A stretch of DNA of 64,000 nt from Alpinimonas psychrophila (GTDB taxonomy: Bacteria; Actinomycetota; Actinomycetes; Actinomycetales; Microbacteriaceae), in contig NZ_JACGWU010000001.1 of the NCBI RefSeq assembly GCF_014137865.1, forward strand, positions 910,738 through 974,737, given 5' to 3'. This document shows, piece by piece, positions 9,887 through 20,650 of this stretch. How positions within the stretch are numbered: position 1 is the first letter of the stretch; each line of letters begins with the position of its first letter. The notes under the pieces were generated by a model. The model made no database searches. It saw only the letters and a program-made list of their open reading frames with translations, and was not told the DNA's origin. Made by a program: the position numbers and the translations under genes.

Positions 9887-10639
9887 CTACTTCGAGGCGA
9901 CGGCCAGCGCCTGCTCGAGCGTGAACTTACCCGCGTAGAGGGCCTTGCCCACAATCGCGCCTTCAACTCCCACGGGCACCAGAGCGCGCAAAGCGATGAG
10001 GTCGTCGAGATTGGAGATACCACCGGATGCCACGACGGGCTTTCCCGTGCGCTTTGTGATGGCGGCCAGAAGGTCGAGGTTGGGCCCGTTCAACATACCG
10101 TCGCGCGTGACGTCGGTGACCACGTAACGTGCACAGCCGGCATCTTCCAGGCGAGCCAAGACATCCCAGATGTTGCCACCCTCTTTCGTCCAGCCGCGAG
10201 CCGCCAGAGTCTCGCCACGCACGTCAAGGCCCACGGCAATTTGATCACCAAATCGAGCGATTGCGGTGGCCGCCCATTCAGGATCTTCCAACGCGGCGGT
10301 TCCGAGGTTGACGCGCGTCGCTCCACTTTCGAGGGCATTGATAAGGCTCTCATCATCACGAATGCCACCCGATAGCTCAATTTTGACCCCCGGAACCTCG
10401 GTGATCACTCGGCGCAGGAGGCTGCGGTTTTCTCCGCGCCCAAAAGCAGCATCGAGGTCAACGAGGTGAATCCACTCCGCCCCTTGACGTGCCCAATCCG
10501 CGGCCGCATCCACGGGGTCCCCGTAGTTCGTCTCCGTGCCGAGCTCGCCCTGGGTGAGCCGGACGGCCTTGCCTTCGGCCACATCAACGGCGGGCAGAAG
10601 TTCGAGGGCGGGAAACTGCTTCGAAACGGAGGTCGTCAT
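9887..10639 (-). CDS. hisA: ProFAR isomerase (HisA/PriA)
   Basis: 250 residues. The start is ATG at 10637-10639 with AAGGA 8 bases upstream; the frame stays open for another 59 codons but without similarity. [19 protein letters not shown] carries the catalytic N-terminal Asp, and [18 protein letters not shown] the second catalytic Asp; [12 protein letters not shown] and [14 protein letters not shown] form the phosphate sites of the (beta/alpha)8 barrel. It performs the Amadori rearrangement in histidine synthesis. In many actinobacteria this protein (PriA) also serves as TrpF; which applies here cannot be decided from the window. Confidence 0.95.
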   Translation of the reverse strand: MTTSVSKQFPALELLPAVDVAEGKAVRLTQGELGTETNYGDPVDAAADWARQGAEWIHLVDLDAAFGRGENRSLLRRVITEVPGVKIELSGGIRDDESLINALESGATRVNLGTAALEDPEWAATAIARFGDQIAVGLDVRGETLAARGWTKEGGNIWDVLARLEDAGCARYVVTDVTRDGMLNGPNLDLLAAITKRTGKPVVASGGISNLDDLIALRALVPVGVEGAIVGKALYAGKFTLEQALAVASK

Positions 10640-10686
10640 GATAGAAATCCTTGAATTGAGGTAACTGCGGGGGTACGCAAAGTGGT

Positions 10687-11319
10687 CTAAAGAGTTGCGA
10701 GCCAGTTTTTCAAGAAGCGGATGCCCGCCTCCCCTGACTTTTCGGGGTGAAACTGTGTGGCACAGAGTGGACCATTCTCCACCGCGGCAACGAAACGTTC
10801 GCCGTGTTCGGCCCACGTCACTTTCGGCGCCGGGAATGGTGGCATTACGTCAAGGGTCCAGTCGGTGGCCGCGAAGGAGTGAACGAAGTAGAACCGCTCG
10901 TCGTGGAGGCCGTCAAAGAGCACCGAGTCTTTGGGGGCATCAATATTGTTCCATCCCATGTGCGGCAGAATGGGCGCGTTTAGTTTGCGCACGGTTCCCG
11001 GCCACTCCCCGAGCCCCTGGGTATCCACTCCCCCTTCGACACCGTTCTCAAACATGACCTGCATGCCCACGCAAATACCGAGAACCGGCCGCGAACCTGC
11101 CAGGCGACGGTCAATGATTTCACCGCCGTCCACGGCGTTGAGCGCCTCCATAACGGCAGCAAAAGCACCAACACCGGGCACAAGAAGCCCATCGGCTTGC
11201 GCACACTTTTGCTTATCGCGCGTCAGCTCGACAGTTGCCCCGGCAAGTTCAACGGCTTTGATGGCCGAATGAATATTGCCAGTGCCATAATCAAAAACGA
11301 CGACGGTCTTTCGACTCAC
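10687..11319 (-). CDS. hisH: Imidazole glycerol phosphate synthase, glutaminase subunit
   Basis: 210 residues, class I glutamine amidotransferase. The nucleophile elbow [13 protein letters not shown] supplies the catalytic Cys, and [14 protein letters not shown] the His-Glu pair. [15 protein letters not shown] is the typical N-terminus. It releases ammonia from glutamine for HisF, which is not in this window. The GTG start overlaps the hisB stop (GTGA), so translation is coupled. Confidence 0.96.
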   Translation of the reverse strand: MSRKTVVVFDYGTGNIHSAIKAVELAGATVELTRDKQKCAQADGLLVPGVGAFAAVMEALNAVDGGEIIDRRLAGSRPVLGICVGMQVMFENGVEGGVDTQGLGEWPGTVRKLNAPILPHMGWNNIDAPKDSVLFDGLHDERFYFVHSFAATDWTLDVMPPFPAPKVTWAEHGERFVAAVENGPLCATQFHPEKSGEAGIRFLKNWLATL

Positions 11320-11924
11320 AAAGCACCCTTGGTACTGGGAATTCCGCTCACGAGAGGATCCAGGGCCTTGGCCTGGCGGAAAGCGCGTGCGAACGCCTTG
11401 AACTCGGCTTCGGCGATGTGGTGAGGGTCGCGACCAGCGAGAACCCGGATGTGCGTCGTCAGTCCTGCGTTGAAGGTGATGGCTTCGAAGACGTGGCGAA
11501 CCATCGATCCCGTGAAGTGGCCACCGATGAGGTGGAATTCAAAACCTGCAGGCTCACCGGTGTGAACGAGAAATGGACGCCCTGAAATATCTACTACCGC
11601 CTGGACGAGCGCCTCGTCTAGGGGCACGAGCGCGTCACCGAACCGAGAGATACCGGCTTTATCGCCGAGAGCTTCCCGAATCGCGAGCCCCAAGGAGATT
11701 CCGATGTCCTCCACAGTGTGATGCACATCAATGTGCGTGTCCCCCGTGGCCTTGACCGACAGATCGGTGAGGGAGTGCTTGGCAAACGCCGTCAACATGT
11801 GGTCGAAGAAGGGAACCGACGTCGAAATATCGGAAACGCCCGTGCCATCGAGGTTGAGCGTCAATTCGATGCTCGATTCACTCGTGGCCCGTCGAATTGT
11901 GGCGGTGCGCTGACGTGTACTCAT
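11316..11924 (-). CDS. hisB: Imidazoleglycerol-phosphate dehydratase
   Basis: 202 residues, the monofunctional form. The metal-binding motifs are [14 protein letters not shown] and [15 protein letters not shown], with [15 protein letters not shown] near the N-terminus. It dehydrates IGP to imidazole acetol phosphate in histidine synthesis. There is no Shine-Dalgarno, but TAAAGT (complement 11932-11937) lies 7 bases before the ATG, a leaderless-type arrangement; hisB may therefore have its own start site besides the hisC transcript 75 bases upstream. Confidence 0.96.
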   Translation of the reverse strand: MSTRQRTATIRRATSESSIELTLNLDGTGVSDISTSVPFFDHMLTAFAKHSLTDLSVKATGDTHIDVHHTVEDIGISLGLAIREALGDKAGISRFGDALVPLDEALVQAVVDISGRPFLVHTGEPAGFEFHLIGGHFTGSMVRHVFEAITFNAGLTTHIRVLAGRDPHHIAEAEFKAFARAFRQAKALDPLVSGIPSTKGAL

Positions 11925-11999
11925 GAGGACAACTTTAGCGCGACGGCCGCAAATGCAACGCCTCGCGCTCCGTGGGGTAACGCGCCCACCGAGTCGGTA

Positions 12000-13085
12000 C
12001 TAGCGCTGCGCAGCATCGAGAGCAGCGATGGCAGTGAGAAACTCGGTCGTCTCTGCCTGGGTACCGGCCGTAACCCGCAAGTGGTGGGGCATCCAAATAT
12101 CGCGAATGATGATGCCTTGCGACAGGAGCTTCTCGAACACTGCATGTGGATCAGCCACGTTTCCGAACAAGACGAAGTTGGCAGAACTCTCGTACGGCGT
12201 GAACCCCAATACGGCCAACTCGTGAACGAGGCGGTCACGTTGCGTCTTGATGTCATCGACCATGGCCAGCATTGCGGGCGTGTGTGCCAAGGCACCGATC
12301 GCCGCAGCCTGGGTCAATGCGGAGAGGTGATAGGGCAACCGAACGAGACGAAGCGCATCAACAACAGCAGGATCGGCCGCGAGATAACCGACGCGCGCGC
12401 CAGCGAAAGCGAAGGCCTTGCTCATCGTGCGCGAGACAATGAGGCGCGGTCGCCCCTGCAGAAGGCTCAGGGCCGTTCCGTGGGACGTCGGCGCGAATTC
12501 AACGTATGCCTCATCCACGAAGACGATGCCCTTCGTTGCGTCATAGGCCGCTGTGATTGTCTCGAGGGAAACCGGTGTGCCGGTGGGGTTATTCGGGGCG
12601 CAGAAAAATGTGACGTCTGGCGTGTGGGCGCGAATTGCTGCCACCGCGGTTTCGGGTGAAATGTAGAAGCCTTCATCGCGTTCGGCCGTTAGCCACTGTG
12701 TGCCGGTGGCCGCCGCAATGATCGGATGCATCGAATATGTCGGCGGAAAAGCCAACACAGACCTTCCGGGACCCCCGAAAGCCTGAAGGACATGCTGGAT
12801 GACCTCGTTCGACCCGTTGGCGGCCCAAATATTCTCGATCTCGAGCCCGTGACCGAGGTACTGAGCCAGACTGGCCCGAAGTTCTGTGAACTCGCGGTCA
12901 GGGTAACGGTTGATGGTCGTCAGAGCTTGCGCAATGCGCGACATAATTTCTGCAATGACCTGCTGCGGCACCGGATGCGTATTCTCGTTGACGTTGAGTT
13001 CAACACGAACATGGGCTTGGGGTGCTCCATAAGGCGTTAGTCCTCGGAGGTCATCACGAATGGGCAAATCACTAAGGCTGGTCAC
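12000..13085 (-). CDS. hisC: Histidinol-phosphate aminotransferase
   Basis: 361 residues, a fold-type I PLP enzyme. NVNENTHPVP, the NPTGTPVS loop, FVDEAYVEF, and SRTMSKAFAFAGARVGY with the PLP Lys are the family marks. It converts imidazole acetol phosphate and glutamate to histidinol phosphate. The GTG start has TAAACT (complement 13092-13097) exactly 6 bases before it, so the transcript may begin at the start codon. It heads the run hisC-hisB-hisH-hisA-sseB. Confidence 0.95.
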   Translation of the reverse strand: MTSLSDLPIRDDLRGLTPYGAPQAHVRVELNVNENTHPVPQQVIAEIMSRIAQALTTINRYPDREFTELRASLAQYLGHGLEIENIWAANGSNEVIQHVLQAFGGPGRSVLAFPPTYSMHPIIAAATGTQWLTAERDEGFYISPETAVAAIRAHTPDVTFFCAPNNPTGTPVSLETITAAYDATKGIVFVDEAYVEFAPTSHGTALSLLQGRPRLIVSRTMSKAFAFAGARVGYLAADPAVVDALRLVRLPYHLSALTQAAAIGALAHTPAMLAMVDDIKTQRDRLVHELAVLGFTPYESSANFVLFGNVADPHAVFEKLLSQGIIIRDIWMPHHLRVTAGTQAETTEFLTAIAALDAAQR

Positions 13086-13117
13086 CCTTCAAGTTTATGA
13101 CGACCGACGACAGTGCA

Positions 13118-13651
13118 TTACTTGCTGTAGGCCTGAGGAATTGCGAGTCGTTGTCCTGGCTGAATGTCGCCGTTGATCTGGTTGAGCGAGACAATCTCGG
13201 CGATAACGTCACGAGGATCAGCAGCGGGTGCAAGAGCAGATGCCAGTTGCCAGAGCGATTGACCCGCTTCAACGGTCACGTACGCAAACGAGTTGGGCGC
13301 CGTCTCTGCGGTGGCAATGGCACCACCGCCGTTGAGGGCGAAAACAAAAGCTGCAATGACGATGGGTAGCGCAACGAGGGCGGCCATGACTCGACGCCCC
13401 CGGCGCGTCAGGCGCAGACTCGTTCTCGGCGCGGTACCTGCAACCGGTGCGGCAAGTGCCGCCGGTGCGGCTGGGAGGAAGTTGACGAAGATCACGTTGT
13501 CACTCTGACCAGCACCACTGACATTGGAACCGAGAGCGCTACCGGGCTTCACCTGGCCACTGCTGCACGGCTCGTCAATGTACCCATCTCCGTCAGACCC
13601 GAAGCCCGAGGGTCGGTGCGTCATTGCCGTGAAAGCTAAAGCTGCACTCAT
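13118..13651 (-). CDS. LysM-domain membrane protein, likely SOS-induced (ChiZ/DivS type)
   Basis: 177 residues from ATG at 13649-13651, with AAGGAG 6 bases upstream. An N-terminal cytoplasmic region of about 85 residues is followed by one membrane helix (about 87-106: RRVMAALVALPIVIAAFVFAL) and a C-terminal LysM domain (about 123-172: VTVEAGQSLWQLASALAPAA, IVSLNQIN, IQPGQRLAIP) that should bind peptidoglycan outside the membrane. It is divergent from lexA across a gap packed with LexA-type boxes. Mycobacterial Rv2719c/ChiZ and corynebacterial DivS hold the same position and delay division after DNA damage. The role here is by synteny and architecture; overall sequence identity is probably low. 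Confidence 0.75.
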   Translation of the reverse strand: MSAALAFTAMTHRPSGFGSDGDGYIDEPCSSGQVKPGSALGSNVSGAGQSDNVIFVNFLPAAPAALAAPVAGTAPRTSLRLTRRGRRVMAALVALPIVIAAFVFALNGGGAIATAETAPNSFAYVTVEAGQSLWQLASALAPAADPRDVIAEIVSLNQINGDIQPGQRLAIPQAYSK

Positions 13652-13706
13652 GTCAATCTCCTTAGATGAAATCTCGCACCGGATACTCGGCCGGGAGCAC
13701 CCGGTG

Positions 13707-13836
13707 CGAAGATATGTTCCGAATATATATTCGAATAAACTATCTGTCAAGACATATATTCGAACGAATCGAGCATTATTTAGAAGAACACTCGAATAAA
13801 TGTTTGTATTTACGCAAATATTCGAATACTGTTTCG
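13707..13836. promoter_or_regulatory. Array of LexA (SOS) box candidates
   Basis: Between the divergent LysM and lexA starts lie 14-mers close to the actinobacterial LexA pattern CGAA-N6-TTYG: CGAAGATATGTTCC (13707-13720), the perfect palindrome CGAATATATATTCG (13720-13733), a weaker one on the minus strand (13749-13762), CGAATAAATGTTTG (13793-13806) and CGAATACTGTTTCG (13823-13836). The gap is also clearly more AT-rich than its surroundings. The boxes are seen directly; LexA binding is inferred. Confidence 0.7.
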
Positions 13837-13918
13837 GTATTCGGGGATATCCCACCAGGGACCACTGACACCGGAACCTAACGGTGGCCGTCTCACCGGC
13901 TCAAGGAAAAGAGAGAGC

Positions 13919-14626
13919 ATGTCTGAGGATTCCATCGCCGCCGATCGGGTAGCCACCCGCCGTCGCAAGGACCTAAGCCCGAAACAGCGCACCATCCTTG
14001 AAATGATTGCGCGATTCATCGACGTCAACGGCTATGCCCCGACCATGCAAGAGATCGGCGATGCCGTTGGACTCAAGTCCCTCTCGAGCGTGACGCACCA
14101 GTTGGGCCAACTGGAACTCGCTGGCTTCATGCGTCGCGATCCCAAGCGATCTCGCACCATTGAATTGCTAATCGACATTCCCGTCGGTGATCCGTCTGTC
14201 GAGCCAACGGAATCTGAACAGACTCATTACGACAACGTCATCCCCATTGGAGATGCCGCTCTCGTGCCACTTGTCGGCCGAATCGCCGCGGGTATTCCCA
14301 TTACGGCCGATCAACAGGTTGAAGAAGTATTTCCCCTCCCCCGACAGCTGGTCGGGCAGGGCGATCTCTTCATGCTCAAGGTTGTTGGCGATTCCATGAT
14401 TGACGCCGCCATCTGCGACGGTGACTGGGTTGTCATTCGAACCCAGAAGACGGCCGAGAATGGTGAGATCGTTGCCGCCATGCTCGATGACGAAGCAACC
14501 GTCAAGGTCTTCCGCCAGCGCGATGGTCACACGTGGCTTTTGCCGCGTAACAGCAATTTTGAGCCGATTCTCGGTGACTACGCTCAGATTTTGGGCAAGG
14601 TTGTTGCCGTACTTCGGTCACTCTAG
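13919..14626 (+). CDS. lexA: SOS repressor LexA
   Basis: 235 residues. The winged HTH (about 20-85) contains [21 protein letters not shown]. The self-cleavage site is A124-G125 in RIAAGIP, with catalytic S159 (VVGDSM) and K196 (EATVKVF). RecA filaments trigger cleavage and derepress DNA-damage genes. It is divergent from the LysM protein, with several LexA-type boxes upstream, so autoregulation is expected. The dinB gene at 45640-46848 may be another target, though no box was found there. Confidence 0.97.
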   Translation: MSEDSIAADRVATRRRKDLSPKQRTILEMIARFIDVNGYAPTMQEIGDAVGLKSLSSVTHQLGQLELAGFMRRDPKRSRTIELLIDIPVGDPSVEPTESEQTHYDNVIPIGDAALVPLVGRIAAGIPITADQQVEEVFPLPRQLVGQGDLFMLKVVGDSMIDAAICDGDWVVIRTQKTAENGEIVAAMLDDEATVKVFRQRDGHTWLLPRNSNFEPILGDYAQILGKVVAVLRSL

Positions 14627-14698
14627 CTCGGAGACGCGTAATTAGCGGTAGAAGACACCACCTTCATGTGACGCCCTCTTCGTCCATTCTTTTTTTCG

Positions 14699-16381
<1,683 letters not shown>

Positions 16382-16403
16382 GAGGCAATTCTACCGGCGG
16401 GGA

Positions 16404-16889
16404 TTAGAGACGCTGAACCTGCGAGCCGATGAGGCAACCGCCCTGGGCTAAGACCGGGAGGACAATGCCGTGCACACCCGTGATGACGGGACCATATTGC
16501 GCGATGATGCACTCGCCCGCATAAAGTACGGCAATCGTGGAACTGTCCGAGGCCAATCCCACAGCCGTTCGCGAGAATGTGAACTGGATTGCCTCGCGAT
16601 CGAAGCCGTTCTGCAATTCGAGAACAGCAACATCATAGGACGAGACCGCAGGATCAACGGCAATAGCCTGCGCGACGATGGATTCAAAATATGGCAAATT
16701 TTGCGTTGCTGTTCCTCCCGCGAGAAAGACAGGAGGGGGGGCCGTGTTTGCCGTGGGGAAGGGGCGTGGCTCCCCCGTGTGACCGGCCGAAGGTGTCTCA
16801 CTCGAAGCGGGCGGCTGAGCGCCGGACTGGCATCCGCTGAGCAACAACGTCAGCCCCAAAAAAACTGCGGTGGTCGAAAGAAGTCGCAA
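16404..16889 (-). CDS. Small secreted lipoprotein, function unknown
   Basis: 161 residues from a TTG start with AAGGA 7 bases upstream. A lipoprotein signal peptide ends in LLLSGC (Cys about residue 20), followed by a Ser/Thr/Pro-rich linker and a compact domain of about 100 residues containing four Cys in total (including GECIIA and QGGCLIGS). Two of these may form a disulfide. I do not recognise a family. It ends 22 bases before the ettA start on the same strand, so the ettA promoter lies in or next to its end. Confidence 0.65.
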   Translation of the reverse strand: MRLLSTTAVFLGLTLLLSGCQSGAQPPASSETPSAGHTGEPRPFPTANTAPPPVFLAGGTATQNLPYFESIVAQAIAVDPAVSSYDVAVLELQNGFDREAIQFTFSRTAVGLASDSSTIAVLYAGECIIAQYGPVITGVHGIVLPVLAQGGCLIGSQVQRL

Positions 16890-17017
16890 CGTTTTTTCCT
16901 TGAATCAAAAATGAATGAGGGTCGTGAAAATAAGTGTAGGCGGGCATCGACTTCCAGTTTGCAAGCTGGGAGTAAATACCCGCCACGTGGTTTTAGCGTG
17001 AGCCGGAACTAATGTCC

Positions 17018-17491
17018 CTAAGCCGCCACGACAGTTGTGTCTGCTCGATCGTTGTCAGCATCGGCACTAATTTCGTTATCGGTGTCCTCGAGGGAAACAG
17101 GGGTCACGTCCTCCCAGCTGCTGGTGGCCGGGACAGAAACATGGCGGGTGTAAACACTCGTGCCCCACGAGAGGTCGTGACCGAGGGCATCCGCCTCAAT
17201 TTCTACGTTGGTTCCCGAACGATCCGTGCTCTCCCAATCACGAACACGCAATCGGCCGCTAACCACGACCCTGTCACCTTTGGCAACCGAGCCAGCCGCA
17301 TTGGTGGCGAGGGCTCGAAAAGTAGAAACAGTGAACCAGTTCGTGTCGCCATCGACCCATTTGGCGAGTGCCCGGTCATAGCGACGTTGACTCGACGCAA
17401 GGCGAAAACTCGTAATGGCGAGGCCCTCGCTGGTCGTTACGTGACGCGGAGACGTTGCGACAACGCCGGTGAGAAAAATCGTGTCGGTCAT
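17018..17491 (-). CDS. Single-stranded DNA-binding protein, lacking the acidic C-terminal tip
   Basis: 157 residues. The OB-fold is recognisable: VVATSPRHVTTSEGLAITSFRLA, WFTVSTFRALATNAAGSVAKGDRVVVSGRLRVRDW and the following strands. The linker is acidic, but the protein ends DNDRADTTVVAA instead of the usual DDDIPF tip that recruits repair and replication partners. This is like secondary SsbB paralogues, which act in natural competence or chromosome segregation in other Gram-positives. AAAGGGG precedes the ATG by 5 bases. It stands alone between unrelated genes. Confidence 0.85.
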   Translation of the reverse strand: MTDTIFLTGVVATSPRHVTTSEGLAITSFRLASSQRRYDRALAKWVDGDTNWFTVSTFRALATNAAGSVAKGDRVVVSGRLRVRDWESTDRSGTNVEIEADALGHDLSWGTSVYTRHVSVPATSSWEDVTPVSLEDTDNEISADADNDRADTTVVAA

Positions 17492-17611
17492 GATGACCCC
17501 TTTCAGTTGTAGAACACGTCTACGAACTGTGGCGCGCCAGGGTCCAAAAAATGTCGCCCTTGGTAGCTGTTGGGGACAACTCTTGGCAGGAGCGCCGGGG
17601 GTGGAGGGGAA

Positions 17612-18136
17612 CTAATCCTTGATGTATGGGGCGAAGCTCTTGCGAATTTTGTTCACCTTGGGTAACGCTACGGCAAGGCAGTAACCCTGCCCCGGGTTGC
17701 GGGCAAAGAAATCCTGATGGTATTCCTCGGCCTCATAAAATGCCCCGAGCGGTTCAATTGTCGTCACCACTGGGGCATCCCACCAGGTAGCCGCCAACGC
17801 GATGGCCTTTTCGAAAAGCTCACGCTGCGCGTCATCAGCGGGGAACATCGCCGAGCGGTACTGCGTTCCCACGTCGTTTCCCTGACGGTTCAGCTGGGTG
17901 GGGTCGTGCAGGGAGAAGAACACGTCCAGGATGACCTGATCCGGGATCACGGCAGGATCAAACGTCACAGCAACCGCCTCTACGTGGCCCGTCAAACCCG
18001 TGCACACCTCTTCATAGCTGGGGTTTGCGCCCTCGCCTCCGATGTACCCAGAGACCACGGCAGAAACGCCATTCAAAGTGCGATAAACGGCATCAAGACA
18101 CCAGAAACAACCGCCGGCTAATACGAAAGTGTGCAT
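17612..18136 (-). CDS. msrA: Peptide methionine (S)-S-oxide reductase
   Basis: 174 residues. The motif GGCFWCLDAVYRTLNGV carries the catalytic Cys near residue 10; SGYIGGEGANPSYEEVCTG, VTFDP and DVFFSLHDPTQLNRQGNDVG complete the MsrA core. It repairs oxidised methionine using thioredoxin. The ATG lies only 6 bases behind TAATCT (complement 18143-18148), which overlaps the -10 of the divergent EamA gene whose start is 21 bases away. Confidence 0.96.
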   Translation of the reverse strand: MHTFVLAGGCFWCLDAVYRTLNGVSAVVSGYIGGEGANPSYEEVCTGLTGHVEAVAVTFDPAVIPDQVILDVFFSLHDPTQLNRQGNDVGTQYRSAMFPADDAQRELFEKAIALAATWWDAPVVTTIEPLGAFYEAEEYHQDFFARNPGQGYCLAVALPKVNKIRKSFAPYIKD

Positions 18137-18141
18137 GCCCC

Positions 18142-18148
18142 TAGATTA
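18142..18148. promoter_or_regulatory. Overlapping divergent -10 boxes for msrA and the EamA gene
   Basis: TAGATT (18142-18147) reads toward the EamA ATG, 9 bases downstream; TAATCT (complement 18143-18148) reads toward the msrA ATG, 6 bases downstream. The two hexamers share five positions, so only one polymerase could bind at a time. No strong -35 was seen on either side. Confidence 0.45.
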
Positions 18149-18156
18149 GACACAAC

Positions 18157-19089
18157 ATGGGTTACATCATTGGTTTTTTTGCGGCCATCCTTTTCGGCTC
18201 CAACGGAAGTGTCGTTAAGGTCGTCGTGAATTCCGGCGTGTCTGCGGCCCAAATCACGTTCTTTCGAGTTGTCGTGGCACTGCTCATCTCATTCGTAATT
18301 TTGCTGCTCACCGAACGTACCGCCTTTCGAATTAGTCGCAAACGGATGCTCGGCATGGCCATCCTTGGAATCGCTGGCGTTGCCATGCTGCAGTGGTTTT
18401 ATGCCCTGGCCATCGCGCGCATCCCTGTTGGTATCGCGCTGCTCTTCGAGTACCTCGCTGTGCTCGCTGTCGCTGTCATCGCCCGGTTCGTTTTCAAGGA
18501 AGCCGTGCGTGGCCGCATCTGGATCGCCATTGGACTGGTCCTCGTAGGCCTCGCGGTGGTTGCCCAAATCTGGACCAGCAACGTCGAAGGCCTCGGGATG
18601 GTCTTCGCGCTCGGCGCTGCCACTGCCTACACCGTCTATTTCTTGATGGGGGAACGAGCGCTGACGGGGATGTCCGTCATGTCGATGACATTTTGGGCGA
18701 TGCTGTTTGCGTCACTCTTCTGGGGAATTTTTAGCGGATGGTGGCAGATGGATTTTTCCCTCTTCACACAGAACATCTCGATGACCGGCTCACTGTCCGC
18801 CGTCATGCTTCCCCTGTGGGTGCCGCTCTTGTGGGCCGTGACCATCGGTTCGTTCGTCGCCTTTTATCTTTCCTTTTCCGCGCTGAAACATCTGAAGGCA
18901 ACATCCGCGGGAATTGTGGCATCGTCAGAAGTCATCTTCGCCTTCATCGTAGCTTGGCTGTGGCTGGGCGAGGCCCTCTCGTCTACGCAAATTGTCGGGG
19001 CCCTCGTCGTGGTGGCTGGCATTATTTTGGCGCAGACAGCACGGCCCGGCAAAGTCATCGACCTCGACCTCGCATCCCGACAACAATAG
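18157..19089 (+). CDS. EamA-family (DMT) metabolite exporter
   Basis: 310 residues with ten predicted membrane helices in two EamA repeats. LFGSNGSVVKVVVNSGVSAAQITFFRVVVALL is the typical first-repeat start, and LGEALSSTQIVGALVVVAGIILAQ the typical last helices. Members export amino acids or related metabolites (RhtA-like); the substrate is unknown. It is divergent from msrA with 20 bases between start codons, so their promoters share bases. Confidence 0.85.
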   Translation: MGYIIGFFAAILFGSNGSVVKVVVNSGVSAAQITFFRVVVALLISFVILLLTERTAFRISRKRMLGMAILGIAGVAMLQWFYALAIARIPVGIALLFEYLAVLAVAVIARFVFKEAVRGRIWIAIGLVLVGLAVVAQIWTSNVEGLGMVFALGAATAYTVYFLMGERALTGMSVMSMTFWAMLFASLFWGIFSGWWQMDFSLFTQNISMTGSLSAVMLPLWVPLLWAVTIGSFVAFYLSFSALKHLKATSAGIVASSEVIFAFIVAWLWLGEALSSTQIVGALVVVAGIILAQTARPGKVIDLDLASRQQ

Positions 19090-19134
19090 GCGTGGCTTCG
19101 CGTCACATGATCAAACACCGGGTATTGTCGCCAC

Positions 19135-19875
19135 ATGCAGTGGTTGAATGACATCCAAGATTGGTTCCTCGCGAGCGAGAACCGCAACACCGTCCTCACG
19201 GGAATCATCCTTTTCATCTCGATGATTCTTGCCCTCGTAATTGGGGCGCTCATCGGTAATTCCGTGAGCAAGCGTCACATTCGCTCCAGCGACGATTTGG
19301 CCAAGGCTGCCGTCATCGCTGCCTTGATTGATGCGGCCACCGAGGCATCCGTCTGGAACGGTCTCAGCCCTCAAGAGCAGATTATGAGCGACCGTGCTGT
19401 GGGCCAGATTGACGTTCGCGTGCGCCTCATGCCCGTCAAGGGCGCTGCAGCTGCTGCCGATTGGGCGGCACACCAACTTTCCGAAATGAAGCGAACTTCC
19501 GCGACATTTGGGTATCAGCTGGATCCTGTTGTGGCCGAGTTTCGCGACCGCCTTCTTCTCTGGGTCAACAGCCCTGGCCGTGCCAACAAGATTTTTGCCC
19601 GCGACCTTGAGCGGTGGGCATACCAGTCCGTCCAGCCAGAGGCGGCCGCGGCTGCCAGCCAGGATGCGTGGGTTGCCGAGCAATATACGCAGGAGCACCA
19701 GCAAGACGGGCTCTCGAATCTTTTAGGCAATGCTCCGGTTCCCGTCGCTTCGACCGCCTCCGCACCCGTCGTACAGTCTGAGACAGAGCAACTTCTCGAT
19801 GACGTGGATGGCCTTTCAGCCTTGCGCCCACCGGCGAACGACGAGGACGATCAGAACCTTCCCCGCGTCTTCTAA
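19135..19875 (+). CDS. Membrane-anchored protein, unknown function
   Basis: 246 residues. One membrane helix (about 20-45, TGIILFISMILALVIGALIGNSV) is followed by a cytoplasmic helical domain (about 50-165) with WAAHQLSEMKRTSATFGYQLDPVVAEFRDRLLLWVNSPGRA, then an acidic Pro/Ser-rich tail. I do not recognise the family; similar proteins seem to occur in related actinobacteria. TATTGT lies 6 bases before the ATG with no Shine-Dalgarno, a leaderless-type start. It is followed after 12 bases by another membrane protein gene. Confidence 0.65.
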   Translation: MQWLNDIQDWFLASENRNTVLTGIILFISMILALVIGALIGNSVSKRHIRSSDDLAKAAVIAALIDAATEASVWNGLSPQEQIMSDRAVGQIDVRVRLMPVKGAAAAADWAAHQLSEMKRTSATFGYQLDPVVAEFRDRLLLWVNSPGRANKIFARDLERWAYQSVQPEAAAAASQDAWVAEQYTQEHQQDGLSNLLGNAPVPVASTASAPVVQSETEQLLDDVDGLSALRPPANDEDDQNLPRVF

Positions 19876-19887
19876 GCGGATTTGCTC

Positions 19888-20571
19888 GTGCCCCGAACAC
19901 AGGCAAGCCCCCGCAAGGCCGAACATCGTTGGCCGGCATTCGCCGCCATCGCTGTCATGCTCCTCCTCGACATTTACTCACCGCCAACGTTCATCCCGAA
20001 GATTGCCCTGATCGTCACGGTTGGCGTGCTCCTCATCCCGCTGATCGTTTTGAACCCCCATCGCCTGACCCGGGAGACCCGATGGTCGCGGTGGCTCTCC
20101 ATCGGCCTTGCCTTGGTTCTGGCGATTGCCAACCAGGTGGATGTGGTGTGGATTATCCACGGTCTTATTTCGGGCGGAACCGGAGGAATCACCGTATTGT
20201 GGGGCGCCCTCCAAGTGTGGGTCGCCAGTGTCGTGACCTTTGCTCTCATTTACTGGGAGCTGGACCGCGGCGGCCCGGTCGCTCGAGGAACCCTGACACG
20301 AGTGCAACTTCAATTGGCGGACTTCAAATTTCCACAGGATGAAGATGAGTCTTCCGTCGCAGAAGTGACCAAACGTTCTTCCACGCGGAGCGATTGGCGT
20401 CCCGGCTTCGTCGATTATCTCTACATGTCATCCACAAACATGATGGCTTTTAGCCCAACCGATGTGATGCCGCTCAGTTCCCGCGCCAAACTCTTCATGA
20501 TGTTGCAAAGCATGACGGGCTTCGTGCTCTTGGCTCTCGTCATTGCGCGGTCCGTTAATATTTTGGCGTGA
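19888..20571 (+). CDS. Multi-pass membrane protein, unknown function
   Basis: 227 residues from a GTG start with AGCGGA 7 bases upstream (a TTG two codons earlier is possible but too close to that site). Four or five membrane helices are evident. The C-terminal region VDYLYMSSTNMMAFSPTDVM followed by PLSSRAKLFMMLQSMTGF and a final helix LVIARSVNIL resembles the pore region of two-helix channel-like proteins, but no selectivity filter (TVGYG) is present. It follows the preceding gene closely and is likely co-transcribed. Confidence 0.65.
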   Translation: MPRTQASPRKAEHRWPAFAAIAVMLLLDIYSPPTFIPKIALIVTVGVLLIPLIVLNPHRLTRETRWSRWLSIGLALVLAIANQVDVVWIIHGLISGGTGGITVLWGALQVWVASVVTFALIYWELDRGGPVARGTLTRVQLQLADFKFPQDEDESSVAEVTKRSSTRSDWRPGFVDYLYMSSTNMMAFSPTDVMPLSSRAKLFMMLQSMTGFVLLALVIARSVNILA

Positions 20572-20650
20572 GATTCCTGAACATGGATGCCGCGCGTTGA
20601 GTGTTCTCGATATCATCAAAGCACGCCATTTTTACCGCAAAGGAGCACCC

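Noticed and set aside
10640..10816. N-terminal extension of hisA by 59 codons
   Set aside because: The extension runs into the hisH end, has no similarity, and a good ribosome binding site stands before the internal ATG.
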